The notes beneath the pieces were generated by a model that saw only the letters and a program-made list of their open reading frames with translations, ran no database searches and was not told where the DNA came from. The position numbers and the translations under genes were made by a program. This document shows positions 25,672 to 34,894 of a stretch of DNA of 64,000 nt, piece after piece. How positions within the stretch are numbered: position 1 is the first letter of the stretch; each line of letters opens with the position of its first letter. Location: positions 69,655-133,654 of the forward strand of contig JOAA01000036.1 in the NCBI GenBank assembly GCA_000720375.1, given 5' to 3'. The stretch comes from Rhodococcus rhodnii (GTDB taxonomy: Bacteria > Actinomycetota > Actinomycetes > Mycobacteriales > Pseudonocardiaceae).

Positions 25672-26609
25672 GTCTTGATGAGCGGCGCGTCCCGCGACAA
25701 CTCCCGGAACCCGACGCCGTAGTACAGCCCGCGTGCCTGGGGATGTCCCGGTGCACCCAGGCACGCAACCGTCATGTGAGTGGCCCCGGCTGCCCGCGCG
25801 AGATGCATCCCGTGCAGCAGCATCGCCCGTCCGAGTCCCAGACGCCGGTAGCCCGGATGCGTCCCGACCGGCTCGAACTCAGCGGTCTTGTTCGCTTCGT
25901 CGAGCCACATGATCGTCGAGGACGCCATCGTGCCGTCCGGCGCCTCCACCAGGACGTGCAGGTCGCCGCGATACGCCGCCGTCTGCCGGATGCCTTCGTA
26001 GCTCTCGGCCGTGTACGCCGTGGGAGCCCAAGCGTCTACATGCGCCTGGACCGCGGCCTGCGGCCCGACCTCGTCGGCGGTGCGAAACCGGAATCCGTTT
26101 GGTAGCACCGGCTGTTGCACGTCGGTGAGGTCCCGCTCGTTGAGCTGCGTCCAGGACCCGGTGTCGCCGAGCGAGGCCGGGTCGGTCTGGTAGCCGTGCG
26201 CCGCCCATCTCCTCAGGGCGAACTCGTCGGCGGCGCCCGGCAGCACCGTGCGCTCGATGTCACCCGCCGTGGCGTCGTACCAGTCGATCACCTCGTCGAC
26301 CACTGCGGCGTGATCGGGATGGACCTGATACGCCAGGTAGGCACCGGTCACGTTCTTGACCGAGCCGTCGCTGCGCTTCACTTGGCGCGGAAGGTGAGCC
26401 CAGCCCCACGCCACCAGATCCCCGCCAGAGAACCACAGCCGACGCCGCCAGCTCGCGCCGTCGCTGGCGTGGCCCTTGCCCCAGTTCCAGGCCAGTTCGC
26501 CGAACGACGCGTCGCTGTTCACCAGGTCTGGGCGCGTGGCAGTGACGCGCTGCGCCAGATCCTGCATGAGCTGTACGTCTTCTGCGCTCACCGGCTCGAC
26601 CTCTGCCAT
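25668..26609 (-). CDS. GNAT acetyltransferase, tandem domains
   Basis: A 313-residue protein with two GNAT folds. The second keeps the acetyl-CoA-binding pattern (EPVGTHPGYRRLGLGRAML), while the first (about residues 1-145) is diverged. Substrate unknown. It overlaps the convergent amidohydrolase by four bases. The ATG at 26609 starts MAEVEPVSAED. Confidence 0.85.
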   Translation of the reverse strand: MAEVEPVSAEDVQLMQDLAQRVTATRPDLVNSDASFGELAWNWGKGHASDGASWRRRLWFSGGDLVAWGWAHLPRQVKRSDGSVKNVTGAYLAYQVHPDHAAVVDEVIDWYDATAGDIERTVLPGAADEFALRRWAAHGYQTDPASLGDTGSWTQLNERDLTDVQQPVLPNGFRFRTADEVGPQAAVQAHVDAWAPTAYTAESYEGIRQTAAYRGDLHVLVEAPDGTMASSTIMWLDEANKTAEFEPVGTHPGYRRLGLGRAMLLHGMHLARAAGATHMTVACLGAPGHPQARGLYYGVGFRELSRDAPLIKT

Positions 26610-26663
26610 AGTGGGCCACTGTGTCAGGACGCCGCGAAGGCCGTCGAACGGTTTTCCGCGTGC

Positions 26664-26910
26664 TTACCCCTTGAGGTGGCTGGCTGCGTCGAACAGGACG
26701 CGGGCGTGCAGCTCGAACAGGGCCAGCAGGTCCACGCTGCCGCCGCCGATCTGTTTGGCGATGAAAAAACCGTCGGCGCCGCGGCCATCGCGTACGTGGC
26801 CAGCAACTGCACCGACTGCGGGCTCAGTTCGGGCGCGAACTCCTCGATCGCCTCGACGATCCGCTGGTGCTGTTCCGCACTTGTGGGCACCCTTCGTGGC
26901 TTCCGCAGCA
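26664..26910 (-). pseudogene. Remnant of a TetR-family regulator (C-terminal part, frameshifted)
   Basis: Minus-strand frames read EQHQRIVEAIEEFAPEL and QLLATYAMAAA, then after a one-base frame change DGFFIAKQIGGGSVDLLALF to a TAA at 26664-26666. This is a typical TetR C-terminal ligand domain. The break falls in a GC-rich stretch near 26785. I could not find the N-terminal HTH upstream, so the gene is both truncated and frameshifted. Confidence 0.6.
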
Positions 26911-27246
26911 GATGATCAAGCAGGTCTGGATTCCTGAAGCGCGCTATCCCAAGGCCCCCGCGCCAATTCACTGTGCTACCAGCGGGATCGCCAGCACGGC
27001 CGGACTGCGTCGTCAACACCGAGGGAGTGCTCCTCGACTGGATGCGAACGCATCATCACCCTGCGGCCGGACAATTTCGTCTACGTATCAAGAAAACACT
27101 TCGGCGACCCAGCCGGGCAAAACACCCACCGCAATTCACACGGGACAAAACCCGCGGGCGTGAATTCGCCGGAGCGGAGGATTCGTTCACCCACTGTTCG
27201 ATTTCCCGGCCTATGGTCGGAAAATCATCCAGCACGGGGAGGATGC
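26911..27246. other. Intergenic stretch without a supported gene
   Basis: About 335 bases between the decayed TetR gene and the phosphate transporter. Base composition is less GC-rich than its surroundings (CAAGAAAAC, GGACAATTTCG). Short open frames here have no recognisable content. It should hold the promoter for the transporter and perhaps eroded sequence. Confidence 0.5.
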
Positions 27247-28362
27247 GTGGACGTTTCCCTGATCGTCCTGATTGTCGTGGTCACCGCACTGGCATTCGAT
27301 TTCACCAACGGATTCCACGACACGGCCAATGCCATGGCCACGTCCATCGCGACCGGCGCGTTGCGCCCGAAGGTCGCGGTCGGCTTGTCGGCGGTGCTGA
27401 ACCTGGCAGGTGCTTTCCTGTCCATCGAGGTCGCCAAGACGATCTCGAGCGGCATCGTCGACGAGACCAGAATCAGCCCGGCGATCATCTTCGGCGGGCT
27501 GGTCGGCGCGGTCATCTGGAACCTGGCCACCTGGCTGCTCGGGTTGCCGTCCAGTTCGTCGCACGCCTTGTTCGGCGGGCTGATCGGTGCGACCTGGGTC
27601 GCGTCCGGCGCCGACGCCGTGAACTTCGGGACCGTGGTGGAGAAGGTGCTGATTCCGGCCGTGGCCTCGCCGCTGATCGCGGGCATCGTCGCGGCCCTCG
27701 CGACCTACCTGGCGTACACGATCACCCGCAGGGCCCAGGATTCCGTTCGCACGCGGGGATTCCGGGTCGGACAGATCGCGTCGGCCTCGCTGGTGTCGTT
27801 GGCGCACGGGACAAACGACGCCCAGAAGACCATGGGCGTCATCACGTTGACGCTGATCACCGCGGGTTCGCTGCCTGCCGGTTCCCAGCCGCCGCTGTGG
27901 GTGATCCTCTCCGCCGGGCTCGCGATCTCGCTGGGCACGTACCTCGGCGGCTGGCGGATCATCCGGACGCTCGGCAAAGGCATCACGGACATCGAGAGCC
28001 CACAAGGGTTCGCGGCCGAGACCGGCGCGGCCGCGGTCATCCTGACCTCGTCACAGCTGGGATTCGCCCTGTCGACAACGCATGTCTGCTCCGGTGGCGT
28101 GATCGGCGCGGGTGTCGGCAAGCGTCTCGCCGAGGTCCGTTGGAGTACCGCCGGACGCATGGTGATCGCGTGGCTGCTGACGCTTCCCGCCGCCGCGGTC
28201 GTCGGCGCACTCGCGGGCGAGGTCGCCGGCCAGGGCACGTTCGGCACGATCGTGGTGGCGATAGTGGCTGCCGCGATCGCCGCGGGGATCTACATCGCCT
28301 CCCGGCGTAACCCGGTAGACGCCAGCAATGTCAACGAAGTCCCCGCGACCGCCGCGGCCTGA
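27247..28362 (+). CDS. PiT-family inorganic phosphate permease
   Basis: A 371-residue membrane protein with about ten helices and the duplicated PiT signatures FTNGFHDTANAMA (near residue 18) and LAHGTNDAQKTMG (near residue 190). It transports phosphate with protons or cations, with low affinity. The GTG at 27247 has GGGGAGG just upstream; the longer ORF from 27160 adds non-membrane sequence. The next gene, 11 bases on, encodes a small membrane protein. No PhoU-like partner is visible. Confidence 0.93.
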   Translation: MDVSLIVLIVVVTALAFDFTNGFHDTANAMATSIATGALRPKVAVGLSAVLNLAGAFLSIEVAKTISSGIVDETRISPAIIFGGLVGAVIWNLATWLLGLPSSSSHALFGGLIGATWVASGADAVNFGTVVEKVLIPAVASPLIAGIVAALATYLAYTITRRAQDSVRTRGFRVGQIASASLVSLAHGTNDAQKTMGVITLTLITAGSLPAGSQPPLWVILSAGLAISLGTYLGGWRIIRTLGKGITDIESPQGFAAETGAAAVILTSSQLGFALSTTHVCSGGVIGAGVGKRLAEVRWSTAGRMVIAWLLTLPAAAVVGALAGEVAGQGTFGTIVVAIVAAAIAAGIYIASRRNPVDASNVNEVPATAAA

Positions 28363-28373
28363 AGGAGCAGCAC

Positions 28374-28598
28374 ATGCACGTGAACTGGGGAGCACTCGGC
28401 GAGGTTTTCCTTGTCGCCCTTGTCATCGGAGTCGGCACGATCGGCCTGTTCTCGCTCGGCATCATGGCTTTGGACCGTCGAGAGGCGGCGGTGACCAACG
28501 GCCGTCCGGTGGTGGGAGCGACGGTCGTGTCAGTGCTGTGTTTCGTCGCATGTGCCGCGATCGTGGGCTACGGGATCTACCTGGTCATCGCGCGGTGA
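28374..28598 (+). CDS. Small two-helix membrane protein next to PiT
   Basis: A 74-residue protein with two hydrophobic segments (about residues 10-32 and 46-70) separated by a short charged loop (LDRREAAVTNGRP). AAGGAG precedes the ATG. Spacing of 11 bases implies co-transcription with the phosphate permease. Probably an accessory or stabilising subunit, by position only. Confidence 0.75.
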   Translation: MHVNWGALGEVFLVALVIGVGTIGLFSLGIMALDRREAAVTNGRPVVGATVVSVLCFVACAAIVGYGIYLVIAR

Positions 28599-28610
28599 CA
28601 GGATGGCGGT

Positions 28611-29135
28611 ATGGGAAGGTACTTCGAGGACTTCGTGGTCGGGGATGTCTACAAGCATCCGCTTGGCCGGACGGTGACCGAGACCGACAATTCCTGGCTC
28701 ACACTGCTCACCCAGAACACCGCGCCACTGCACTTCGACCGGCACTACGCCGCGCGGACGCAGTGGGGAAAGCCGCTCGTGGACTCGACGTTCACGCTCG
28801 CGCTGGTGACCGGGCAGAGCGTGGTGGACATCTCCCAGCACGTGATGGCCAACCTCGGCTGGGACCGGGTCCGGTTGCCCAACCCGGTCTTCGAGGGTGA
28901 CACCATCTACTCGCAGTCCGAAGTGCTCAGTGCCCGCGAGTCGAAGTCGCGCGCCGACGTCGGCGTGATCCAGGTCCGGACCGTCGGTTTCAATCAGGAC
29001 GGGGTCATCGTGATCACGTTCGAACGAACCCTCCTGGTGTACCGGCGCGGCCACGGGCCCGACTTCGCGTCCGTCGAGCCCGTGTGGGACGAGCGGTCCC
29101 GTAAGGCCGCCGGTCTTGATCACTCGCCGGGGTAA
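28611..29135 (+). CDS. MaoC-family (R)-enoyl-CoA hydratase-like protein
   Basis: A 174-residue single hot-dog-fold protein. The APLHFDRHYAA segment matches the conserved catalytic Asp/His region of MaoC dehydratases, and GKPLVDSTFTLALVTG is family-like. It likely hydrates an enoyl-CoA or related thioester (mesaconyl-CoA hydratase-type proteins belong here). It overlaps the convergent oxidoreductase gene by 16 bases at the 3' ends. Confidence 0.85.
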   Translation: MGRYFEDFVVGDVYKHPLGRTVTETDNSWLTLLTQNTAPLHFDRHYAARTQWGKPLVDSTFTLALVTGQSVVDISQHVMANLGWDRVRLPNPVFEGDTIYSQSEVLSARESKSRADVGVIQVRTVGFNQDGVIVITFERTLLVYRRGHGPDFASVEPVWDERSRKAAGLDHSPG

Positions 29136-30151
29136 CGGACCCCCAGCTGGGCGCGGACGTTGTCCATCGCCTCCATGACCCGGATGGTGGCGTCGAGCGG
29201 GAAGACCTCCGATTCGGTCCGGCCCTCGGCGAAGCAGCGCGCGGCTTCGGCAGCCTGGTACCTCAAGCCCGCGTGGCCGTCGTCGGCGACCTTCGCGTAC
29301 TCGTCGACGAGGTTGTCGTCGCGGTCGTACATCCTGATCCCGGCCGGCATGTAGAACGTGCCCTGGATGTCCAGGCGGCCGGCGGTTCCGCACACCGAGG
29401 CGCTGGTGGCCGACCTGGCGAGCATCGAGGCGTGCAGGACGCCTTGCGCCCCTGCCGCGTTGGTGACCACGACGGTTTCCTGGCTGTCCACGCCCAGGTC
29501 CGTCAACGCTCCGACCGCGGTGATCGACGTGAACGGGCCGAGCACGAACTCGGCGAACGACATCGGGTAAACGCCCAGGTCAAGCAGGGCTCCGCCGGCC
29601 AGTGCCGGGTTGGCGAGCCGGTCGGGGCCATCGGGGTACAGCGGCTGGTCGTGGTCGGCGTAGACCGTGGTGACGTCGCCGATCAGGCCGTTCTCGACCA
29701 CCTGGCGGATCACGTCGTAGTGCGGCAGGAACCGGGCCCACATCGCCTCGATCAGCAACAGGTTCTTCGAGCGGGCCAGCTCGACCAGGTCACGGGCTTC
29801 GCCGGCGTTGCGCGTGAAGGCCTTCTCGACCAGCACCGCCTTGCCTGCCTCCAGCGCCAGCCGGGCCTGCTGGTGGTGCTCGGAGTGCGGCGAGGCCACG
29901 TAGACGATGTCGACCTGCGGATCGTTCACCAGTTCCTGGTAGGAGCCGTACGCCGCGGCCGCCCCGAATTCGTCCGCGAACGCCTTGGCCCGCTCGGCGT
30001 TGCGCGACCCGACGGCGGCGATCTCCTGCCGCGTGCCCTGGCGCAGGGCGGTGCAGAACAGGTTCGCGATCCAGCCCGGCGCGAGGATCCCCCATCGCAC
30101 GGCCGGAGCATCCATCGGGTCCGGCGTACGCGGAGCGGGAAGTGTGCTCAT
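29120..30151 (-). CDS. Gfo/Idh/MocA-family NAD(P)-dependent oxidoreductase
   Basis: A 343-residue enzyme with an N-terminal Rossmann fold (VRWGILAPGWIANLF) and the catalytic-lysine segment LVEKAFT in place of the usual EKP. The C-terminal domain is typical of glucose-fructose oxidoreductase and trans-dihydrodiol dehydrogenase relatives. Substrate is likely a sugar or cyclic polyol. I chose ATG at 30151 (MSTLPAPRT); the ORF from 30196 lacks a ribosome site. Confidence 0.88.
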   Translation of the reverse strand: MSTLPAPRTPDPMDAPAVRWGILAPGWIANLFCTALRQGTRQEIAAVGSRNAERAKAFADEFGAAAAYGSYQELVNDPQVDIVYVASPHSEHHQQARLALEAGKAVLVEKAFTRNAGEARDLVELARSKNLLLIEAMWARFLPHYDVIRQVVENGLIGDVTTVYADHDQPLYPDGPDRLANPALAGGALLDLGVYPMSFAEFVLGPFTSITAVGALTDLGVDSQETVVVTNAAGAQGVLHASMLARSATSASVCGTAGRLDIQGTFYMPAGIRMYDRDDNLVDEYAKVADDGHAGLRYQAAEAARCFAEGRTESEVFPLDATIRVMEAMDNVRAQLGVRYPGE

Positions 30152-30244
30152 GGTCTTCAAATGTCCCTTCACGATGGACTGCGCAGGGTCTGTCACCTCA
30201 TCATGCTTGGTAGCTCAACCGCTGCGATCGACCGGGGGCGGGAA

Positions 30245-31255
30245 ATGCTGCGGGTGCACTTCACTGCCGAGGACCTCACCAGGATCCGGATCAGGGCACA
30301 TCCTCATCCGTTATGGGAGGTCCTGCTCAGTCTGCACCTGCTGCAGACGCGGCGCGGCGCGGCCGTCTTCGGGCCGTGGCGGCGTGACGTGCGGGCCGCG
30401 TTGCATCCCTCGGGTGACATTCTGACCACTTTGGCTCCGCCCAAGGGCTACTCGCCGGACTTCCTTACGCCGTCCGTGGACAGTCCTGAGCTGGATGACG
30501 GGCTGGAAGTCGTGCTCAGCACGAGCAGCGCCACGCTGCGAGCCGACATGACCCGGTTGGCCGAGCAGACCAGGCTGCCGAGCTGGGCGTGGCGGATCGC
30601 GGGCGGGGACGCGGAGATGATGCGCAGGCTGGCCGACCGGATCCGCCAGTACCACGCCAAAGCCCTGTTGCCGTACGCACACGTGTTCAAGTCCCACATC
30701 CGCGAGGACTGGGCGCGGCGCGCCGAAATGGCCATGACGCACGGGCTCGAGCACGTTTTGTCCACATTGCACCCGTCGATCCGGTGGCGTGCGCCCGTGC
30801 TCGAAGTCGAGTATCCAGTCGATCAGGATCTCAGGCTTGACGGCCGCGGCCTTGTCCTCGTGCCGTCGTTCTTCTGCTGGCAGACCTCGATGACGTTCGC
30901 GGATCCGGCATTGCGCCCGGTGCTGGTGTACCCGGTCGATCCGGTGATCGGCTGGGCTTCCCGCGCATCGGCCACTCCGGACACACGATCGCTGGACGCG
31001 TTGCTGGGCCGGACTCGGGCGACCGTGCTGCGGGTGATCGCGGACAAGCCTTATCTGAACACCAAGGAACTGGCTCGCGCGAGCGGAACCACGCCGTCGG
31101 GTGCGTCTCAGCATGCGGCCGTTCTGCGTGCCGCCGGCCTGGTGAACACCCAGCGGCGCAACGGATCTGCGGTGCACTCACTGTCCAAACGAGGCGCGGC
31201 GCTGTTGGACAAGCCGGCCCTGGAGGACAGGGCCGGCTGTCGGATCTCAGGCTGA
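30245..31255 (+). CDS. ArsR-like winged-helix regulator with large N-terminal domain
   Basis: A 336-residue protein. The first 240 residues are a helical/mixed domain of unknown ligand (starting MLRVHFTAEDLTRIRI). Residues about 250-325 are a winged HTH of the ArsR/helix-turn-helix-20 type (LNTKELARASGTTPSGASQH). Proteins of this layout are frequent in Streptomyces and relatives and are usually annotated as helix-turn-helix regulators. GGGGGCGGGA precedes the ATG. It is divergent from the oxidoreductase gene and overlaps the convergent peptidase by nine bases. Confidence 0.82.
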   Translation: MLRVHFTAEDLTRIRIRAHPHPLWEVLLSLHLLQTRRGAAVFGPWRRDVRAALHPSGDILTTLAPPKGYSPDFLTPSVDSPELDDGLEVVLSTSSATLRADMTRLAEQTRLPSWAWRIAGGDAEMMRRLADRIRQYHAKALLPYAHVFKSHIREDWARRAEMAMTHGLEHVLSTLHPSIRWRAPVLEVEYPVDQDLRLDGRGLVLVPSFFCWQTSMTFADPALRPVLVYPVDPVIGWASRASATPDTRSLDALLGRTRATVLRVIADKPYLNTKELARASGTTPSGASQHAAVLRAAGLVNTQRRNGSAVHSLSKRGAALLDKPALEDRAGCRISG

Positions 31256-31909
31256 GTAACCCTTTGGCGGGATGAGCGTCGCCAGTTGGTTGAAGGTGAG
31301 CCAGTAGATCTGGTTGCCGCCGAAGTTGGCCGGGTCGGCGATCTTGACGGTCATGTCCGAGCTGTCGTAGCCGATCACCGTGAAGTAGTGCCAGACGGTG
31401 TAAGGCGGGTAGCCCGGCGGGTGGTTGTTCGGCGGGGCAACGATGTTCGCCACGATCGCGTAACCGTTGTTGATGTCCAGCACGATATCACGCCACAACA
31501 GATCCCGCTGTGCCTGGGTGGGCGGGTCGTTCGGCATTTCCTTTGTCTCGTACCAGCCCGTGCCGATGTGCATGTTCAGCACGCGGGTGACCTGCCCGAT
31601 CCAGTCGGTGCCGTTGGTCGTGGTCGGCAGTTGTTGCGCGAGCGTCGCCTGGCTTGGCGGGTTGCTCTTCTTCGCCGAGATCGCGATCCGCGTCGCCGCG
31701 GGCCCGCACCAGTAGCCGGTCTGCTGGATCTGGTACTGGATGTTGAGCACGGCCATCGCGCCGACGCCATCGACCTTGGCAGGCGCGGGCATCGCCTTCA
31801 CCCAGTCCGGCGGCTCCACGACGTTCTTGGTGTTCGCGACGGCCGCGACGGGCGCGCACACGAGACCGGTCATCGTCGCCAGAGTCAAAACCAATGCCTT
31901 GAGTCTCAT
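31247..31909 (-). CDS. Secreted C39-like cysteine peptidase family protein
   Basis: A 220-residue protein with a signal peptide (about residues 1-26). Catalytic candidates: C68 in GYWCGPAATR, H174 in VWHYFTVIGYD and D192 in IADPAN, as in C39-like papain-fold peptidases. GAAGGA lies ten bases before the chosen ATG. No ABC transporter is attached, so this is a free extracellular enzyme. Target unknown. Confidence 0.82.
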   Translation of the reverse strand: MRLKALVLTLATMTGLVCAPVAAVANTKNVVEPPDWVKAMPAPAKVDGVGAMAVLNIQYQIQQTGYWCGPAATRIAISAKKSNPPSQATLAQQLPTTTNGTDWIGQVTRVLNMHIGTGWYETKEMPNDPPTQAQRDLLWRDIVLDINNGYAIVANIVAPPNNHPPGYPPYTVWHYFTVIGYDSSDMTVKIADPANFGGNQIYWLTFNQLATLIPPKGYSA

Positions 31910-32072
31910 CTCGCCGATTCCTTCTTGCGCAGGGACGAAAACGGCGGCGCGCCACGTATCCGACTCTACACTTGGACATTTCCGCCACAAGAAGATTCAA
32001 TCCAGCTTGAATCCAACTGGTGAGCCGGTAATTCGGTACGCACAGCCGGTCGGCTGGCTTAGCGTTGACGGT

Positions 32073-32573
32073 ATGACCCAGTACGACCGCCGCGCGTTGG
32101 CTCAGGCGTACATCGATGCCCAGCGCGAGTACAACTCGGCCGACGGGTACCAGGCCGCGATGCGCGTGTACCACCAGCAGATCCTGTCCGGACTGCAGCA
32201 CCTCTTCGACTTCTCGTTCGAGTGCAACGCCATCGACGGCACGCACAAGCCGATCTTCCTGATGGTGCGCAACACCGCGGAGTCCAGTTTGGCCCTTCGC
32301 ACGCCGTGGTCCACCATCCTCGAAGCCGGGCTTGTCTTCCGGCGACTGGAGGAAGCCGAGGCCTTGCAACCGGTTCTCGAGGCATCCGACCGGATCAACG
32401 CGCTCGTCGAGCAGGCCCGCACGGCGCACGTGACCATGCTGGAGGCGTTGCTGGATCCCATGCTCGGCGACCGGTCGTCGAAGGTCTTCACCTCCGAGGA
32501 CCTGCGGGAGATCGGGATCGACGACACCCCACCGGACTCCGCGAACTACACGATCGACTGGGACGACTACTAA
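32073..32573 (+). CDS. Hypothetical protein
   Basis: A 166-residue soluble, largely helical protein beginning MTQYDRRALAQAYIDAQREY, with an acidic C-terminus (TIDWDDY). No motif recognised. The 160-base spacer to the divergent peptidase gene should hold both promoters. The stop overlaps the convergent amidohydrolase stop (CTAA). Confidence 0.65.
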   Translation: MTQYDRRALAQAYIDAQREYNSADGYQAAMRVYHQQILSGLQHLFDFSFECNAIDGTHKPIFLMVRNTAESSLALRTPWSTILEAGLVFRRLEEAEALQPVLEASDRINALVEQARTAHVTMLEALLDPMLGDRSSKVFTSEDLREIGIDDTPPDSANYTIDWDDY

Positions 32574-33799
32574 CGGGTGTCCTTGACGACGGTGCCGTTC
32601 TGCATGACGAGGGTGACCCGCTCGCGATCCGCGAACACCGACGGATCGTCGAGCGGGTTGACGTCGAAGCCGACGATGTCGGCCCGTTTGCCGACCTCGA
32701 TGGTGCCGATTTCCTCAGCGAGACCAAGGATTTCCGCGTTCTCCCGAGTGGCCGAGACGAGCGCGGCCATCGGCGTCTCCACTTTGGACCGGACGACCAG
32801 CTCGTCGCCACGGTTACGCTGATTCGGCCCGATCAGGTCGGACCCGAGGCCGATCCGGACACCGGCACGCCGGGCCGCGTAGATCGCGTTGATCATGCCC
32901 TCGCGGACGGTCAGTGCCCGCTCGGCGATGTGTGCGGGCAGGCCGATGGTGGCGGCATCACCGAGAACCATGTCGATGACCGCGAGTGTCGGGACCAGTG
33001 CGACGTCCTTTTCGGACATCAGCGCGGCGACCTCGTCGTCGATCTCCGAGCCATGCTCAACACACTTGACGCCTGCGGCGATCGCGGTGCGGACGCCTGT
33101 GTTGTTGTGTGCGTGCACGGTGACATACGCGCCACGGGCTGTCGCTTCTTCCACCGCGACGGCGATTTCTTCCTGGGTGAACTGGGTGTCGGACAGTTTG
33201 TCGTGAAAGGACACCACGCCGCCCGTGACGCAGAGCTTCAGGAAGCTCGCGCCACGCCGGAAAGCCTCACGCGCGTTGCGGCGCATGGCATCGGGGCCGT
33301 CGGTCAGCATTGTCCACGCCCTGAGGCCCGGGATTTCGTGCTGCACCCAGTCCGCGGTCGGCTCCCACTCGGGCGCCAGGTGCCCGTGGCCGCCGGTCTG
33401 GCAGAGCACCGGTCCGCAGTGCAGGATGCGAGGGCCGGGAATCTTGCCGCTGGCCACGACTCCGGCCAGACCGTTGTCGATCCCGCCGGTGTCGCGCACA
33501 GTCGTGAACCCGGCTTCGAGCGTTTGCGCGCAGTTGGCGAACATGTCCGCGGCGAGCTCGGCCACCGACAGCTGGTGGGTGACGCTGGCCTGCAGATTGC
33601 TCGACATCCCGAAGTGCACGTGCGCGTCGATCAATCCCGGTACGAGGGTCATCCCGGCGCAGTCGAGGACTTCGGCCCCGGCCGGGACATGGCCGCCGAC
33701 CCGCATGATCCGGCCGTTCTCGACAAGCACTGGCTGCCCGGCAACAGGTTCACCACCGAGACCGTCGACAACCGTCGCACCCACCAACCACATCGGCAT
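32570..33799 (-). CDS. Amidohydrolase (imidazolonepropionase-like family)
   Basis: A 409-residue metal-dependent hydrolase. Metal and catalytic motifs in order: DAHVHF, the probable carboxylated lysine in FLKLCVTGG, VHAHNN, VEHGSEID and GLGSDL. This order matches the prolidase/imidazolonepropionase-like amidohydrolases, which cut cyclic amides or Xaa-Pro-like dipeptides. Substrate unknown. It stands alone between convergent and tandem neighbours. Confidence 0.88.
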   Translation of the reverse strand: MPMWLVGATVVDGLGGEPVAGQPVLVENGRIMRVGGHVPAGAEVLDCAGMTLVPGLIDAHVHFGMSSNLQASVTHQLSVAELAADMFANCAQTLEAGFTTVRDTGGIDNGLAGVVASGKIPGPRILHCGPVLCQTGGHGHLAPEWEPTADWVQHEIPGLRAWTMLTDGPDAMRRNAREAFRRGASFLKLCVTGGVVSFHDKLSDTQFTQEEIAVAVEEATARGAYVTVHAHNNTGVRTAIAAGVKCVEHGSEIDDEVAALMSEKDVALVPTLAVIDMVLGDAATIGLPAHIAERALTVREGMINAIYAARRAGVRIGLGSDLIGPNQRNRGDELVVRSKVETPMAALVSATRENAEILGLAEEIGTIEVGKRADIVGFDVNPLDDPSVFADRERVTLVMQNGTVVKDTR

Positions 33800-33828
33800 G
33801 AGCGCAACCCTAGCGGGAAATCCGGGCC

Positions 33829-34344
33829 TCAGCGGAAGAGCGCGAGCACGAGCACGCCAGCGACCACACCCAGCACAATCCCGGCCACGCCGTAACCAAT
33901 CCGGTGCTCGCGCAACGCGGGCACGTTGCGGTCAAATGCGTATCGCCCCGGGCCGGTCAGCGAAAGTCCTGCGGCCACGACGGTCAGGAACAGCTCGTAC
34001 TCGATACCGCCGCCAGACGCGAAGAATCCGGAGCCCCACATCACCGCGATCGCGTTGACCATCGTGCCGATGATCGCCGCCGCGGCCAGGGGCGTGAAGA
34101 GGCCGACGACCAGCGCGAGACCACCCACGACGTGGCTCAGGCCGGACAGAATCGCCATCAACGTGGCCGCGGAGTACCCACTCGACGCGAAGAACGCCGC
34201 CGTGCCGTCGATCCCGCCGCCACCAAACCAACCAAGGAGTTGCTGCGCACCGTGCGCGGCCATGATCAGCCCAATCGCGACCCGGAGCAGGAGAAGCCCA
34301 CTGTCCTGCGTGGTAGTGCCGCTGCGTACCTCGGTGGTGACCAT
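33829..34344 (-). CDS. DoxX-family membrane protein
   Basis: A 171-residue protein with four or so membrane segments and the DoxX-like AHGAQQLLGWFGG motif. AGGAGGT precedes the ATG at 34344 exactly; the longer ORF from 34377 would run through the operator. DoxX proteins are often redox- or stress-linked. The divergent MarR gene and the palindromes between them suggest derepression by a small molecule or oxidant. Confidence 0.88.
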   Translation of the reverse strand: MVTTEVRSGTTTQDSGLLLLRVAIGLIMAAHGAQQLLGWFGGGGIDGTAAFFASSGYSAATLMAILSGLSHVVGGLALVVGLFTPLAAAAIIGTMVNAIAVMWGSGFFASGGGIEYELFLTVVAAGLSLTGPGRYAFDRNVPALREHRIGYGVAGIVLGVVAGVLVLALFR

Positions 34345-34359
34345 GTCAGACCTCCTCGT

Positions 34360-34427
34360 TAGTTCAAATTCGAACAAACCATAGCCGCTTGTTCAAATTT
34401 CAACAACTTGGGTTCCACTGAGTGGAA
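34360..34427. promoter_or_regulatory. Palindromic MarR-type operators between doxX-like and marR genes
   Basis: Near-palindromes: TAGTTCAAATTCGAACAA (34360-34377) and TTGTTCAAATTTCAACAA (34389-34406), sharing GTTCAAATT, and a third perfect repeat TTCCAC-TGA-GTGGAA (34413-34427). The two AT-rich ones fit a MarR dimer site; the third may be a separate site. Confidence 0.6.
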
Positions 34428-34450
34428 AGCCGGTCCACTACGCTCGTCGC

Positions 34451-34894
34451 ATGGCGCTGGACGACCGGGAACTCGCCGCGTGGCATGACTTCCTGCACAT
34501 CACCGCGATCATCAACCGGCGCATCGAGCAGCAGCTCAAGCAGGACGCCGGCTTGACGCACCCGCAGTACGAGGTGCTCAGCAGGCTGTCCGACGCGCCG
34601 GAGGGCTCACTGCGGATGACCGAGCTCGCGCAGGCGGCGGTGACCAGCAAGAGCGGCCTCACCTACCAGGTGACCCAGCTCGAGAAGGCCGGTTTCGTCG
34701 CGCGCCGCCACTCCCCTGGCGACGATCGCGGCGTGGTGGCCTACCTGACCGACAAGGGGTGGGCCAAGCTTCGCGCGGCGGCTCCGGGGCACGCTCGGCT
34801 CGTCCGCGATCTGTTCCGGGAAGGCCTGACGGACAAGGAGTTCTCCGGCCTGGCGACCGCGATGGCGGCGATGCGTCGTCACCTGGGCGATTGA
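34451..34894 (+). CDS. MarR-family transcriptional regulator
   Basis: A 147-residue winged-HTH regulator: LTHPQYEVLSRLSDAPEGSL, then MTELAQAAVTSKSGLTYQV recognition helix region and the wing RRHSPGDDRGVVAYLTDKG. It is divergent from the DoxX gene and likely represses it through the palindromes between them. The 3' end overlaps the convergent membrane protein gene by 16 bases. Confidence 0.92.
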   Translation: MALDDRELAAWHDFLHITAIINRRIEQQLKQDAGLTHPQYEVLSRLSDAPEGSLRMTELAQAAVTSKSGLTYQVTQLEKAGFVARRHSPGDDRGVVAYLTDKGWAKLRAAAPGHARLVRDLFREGLTDKEFSGLATAMAAMRRHLGD

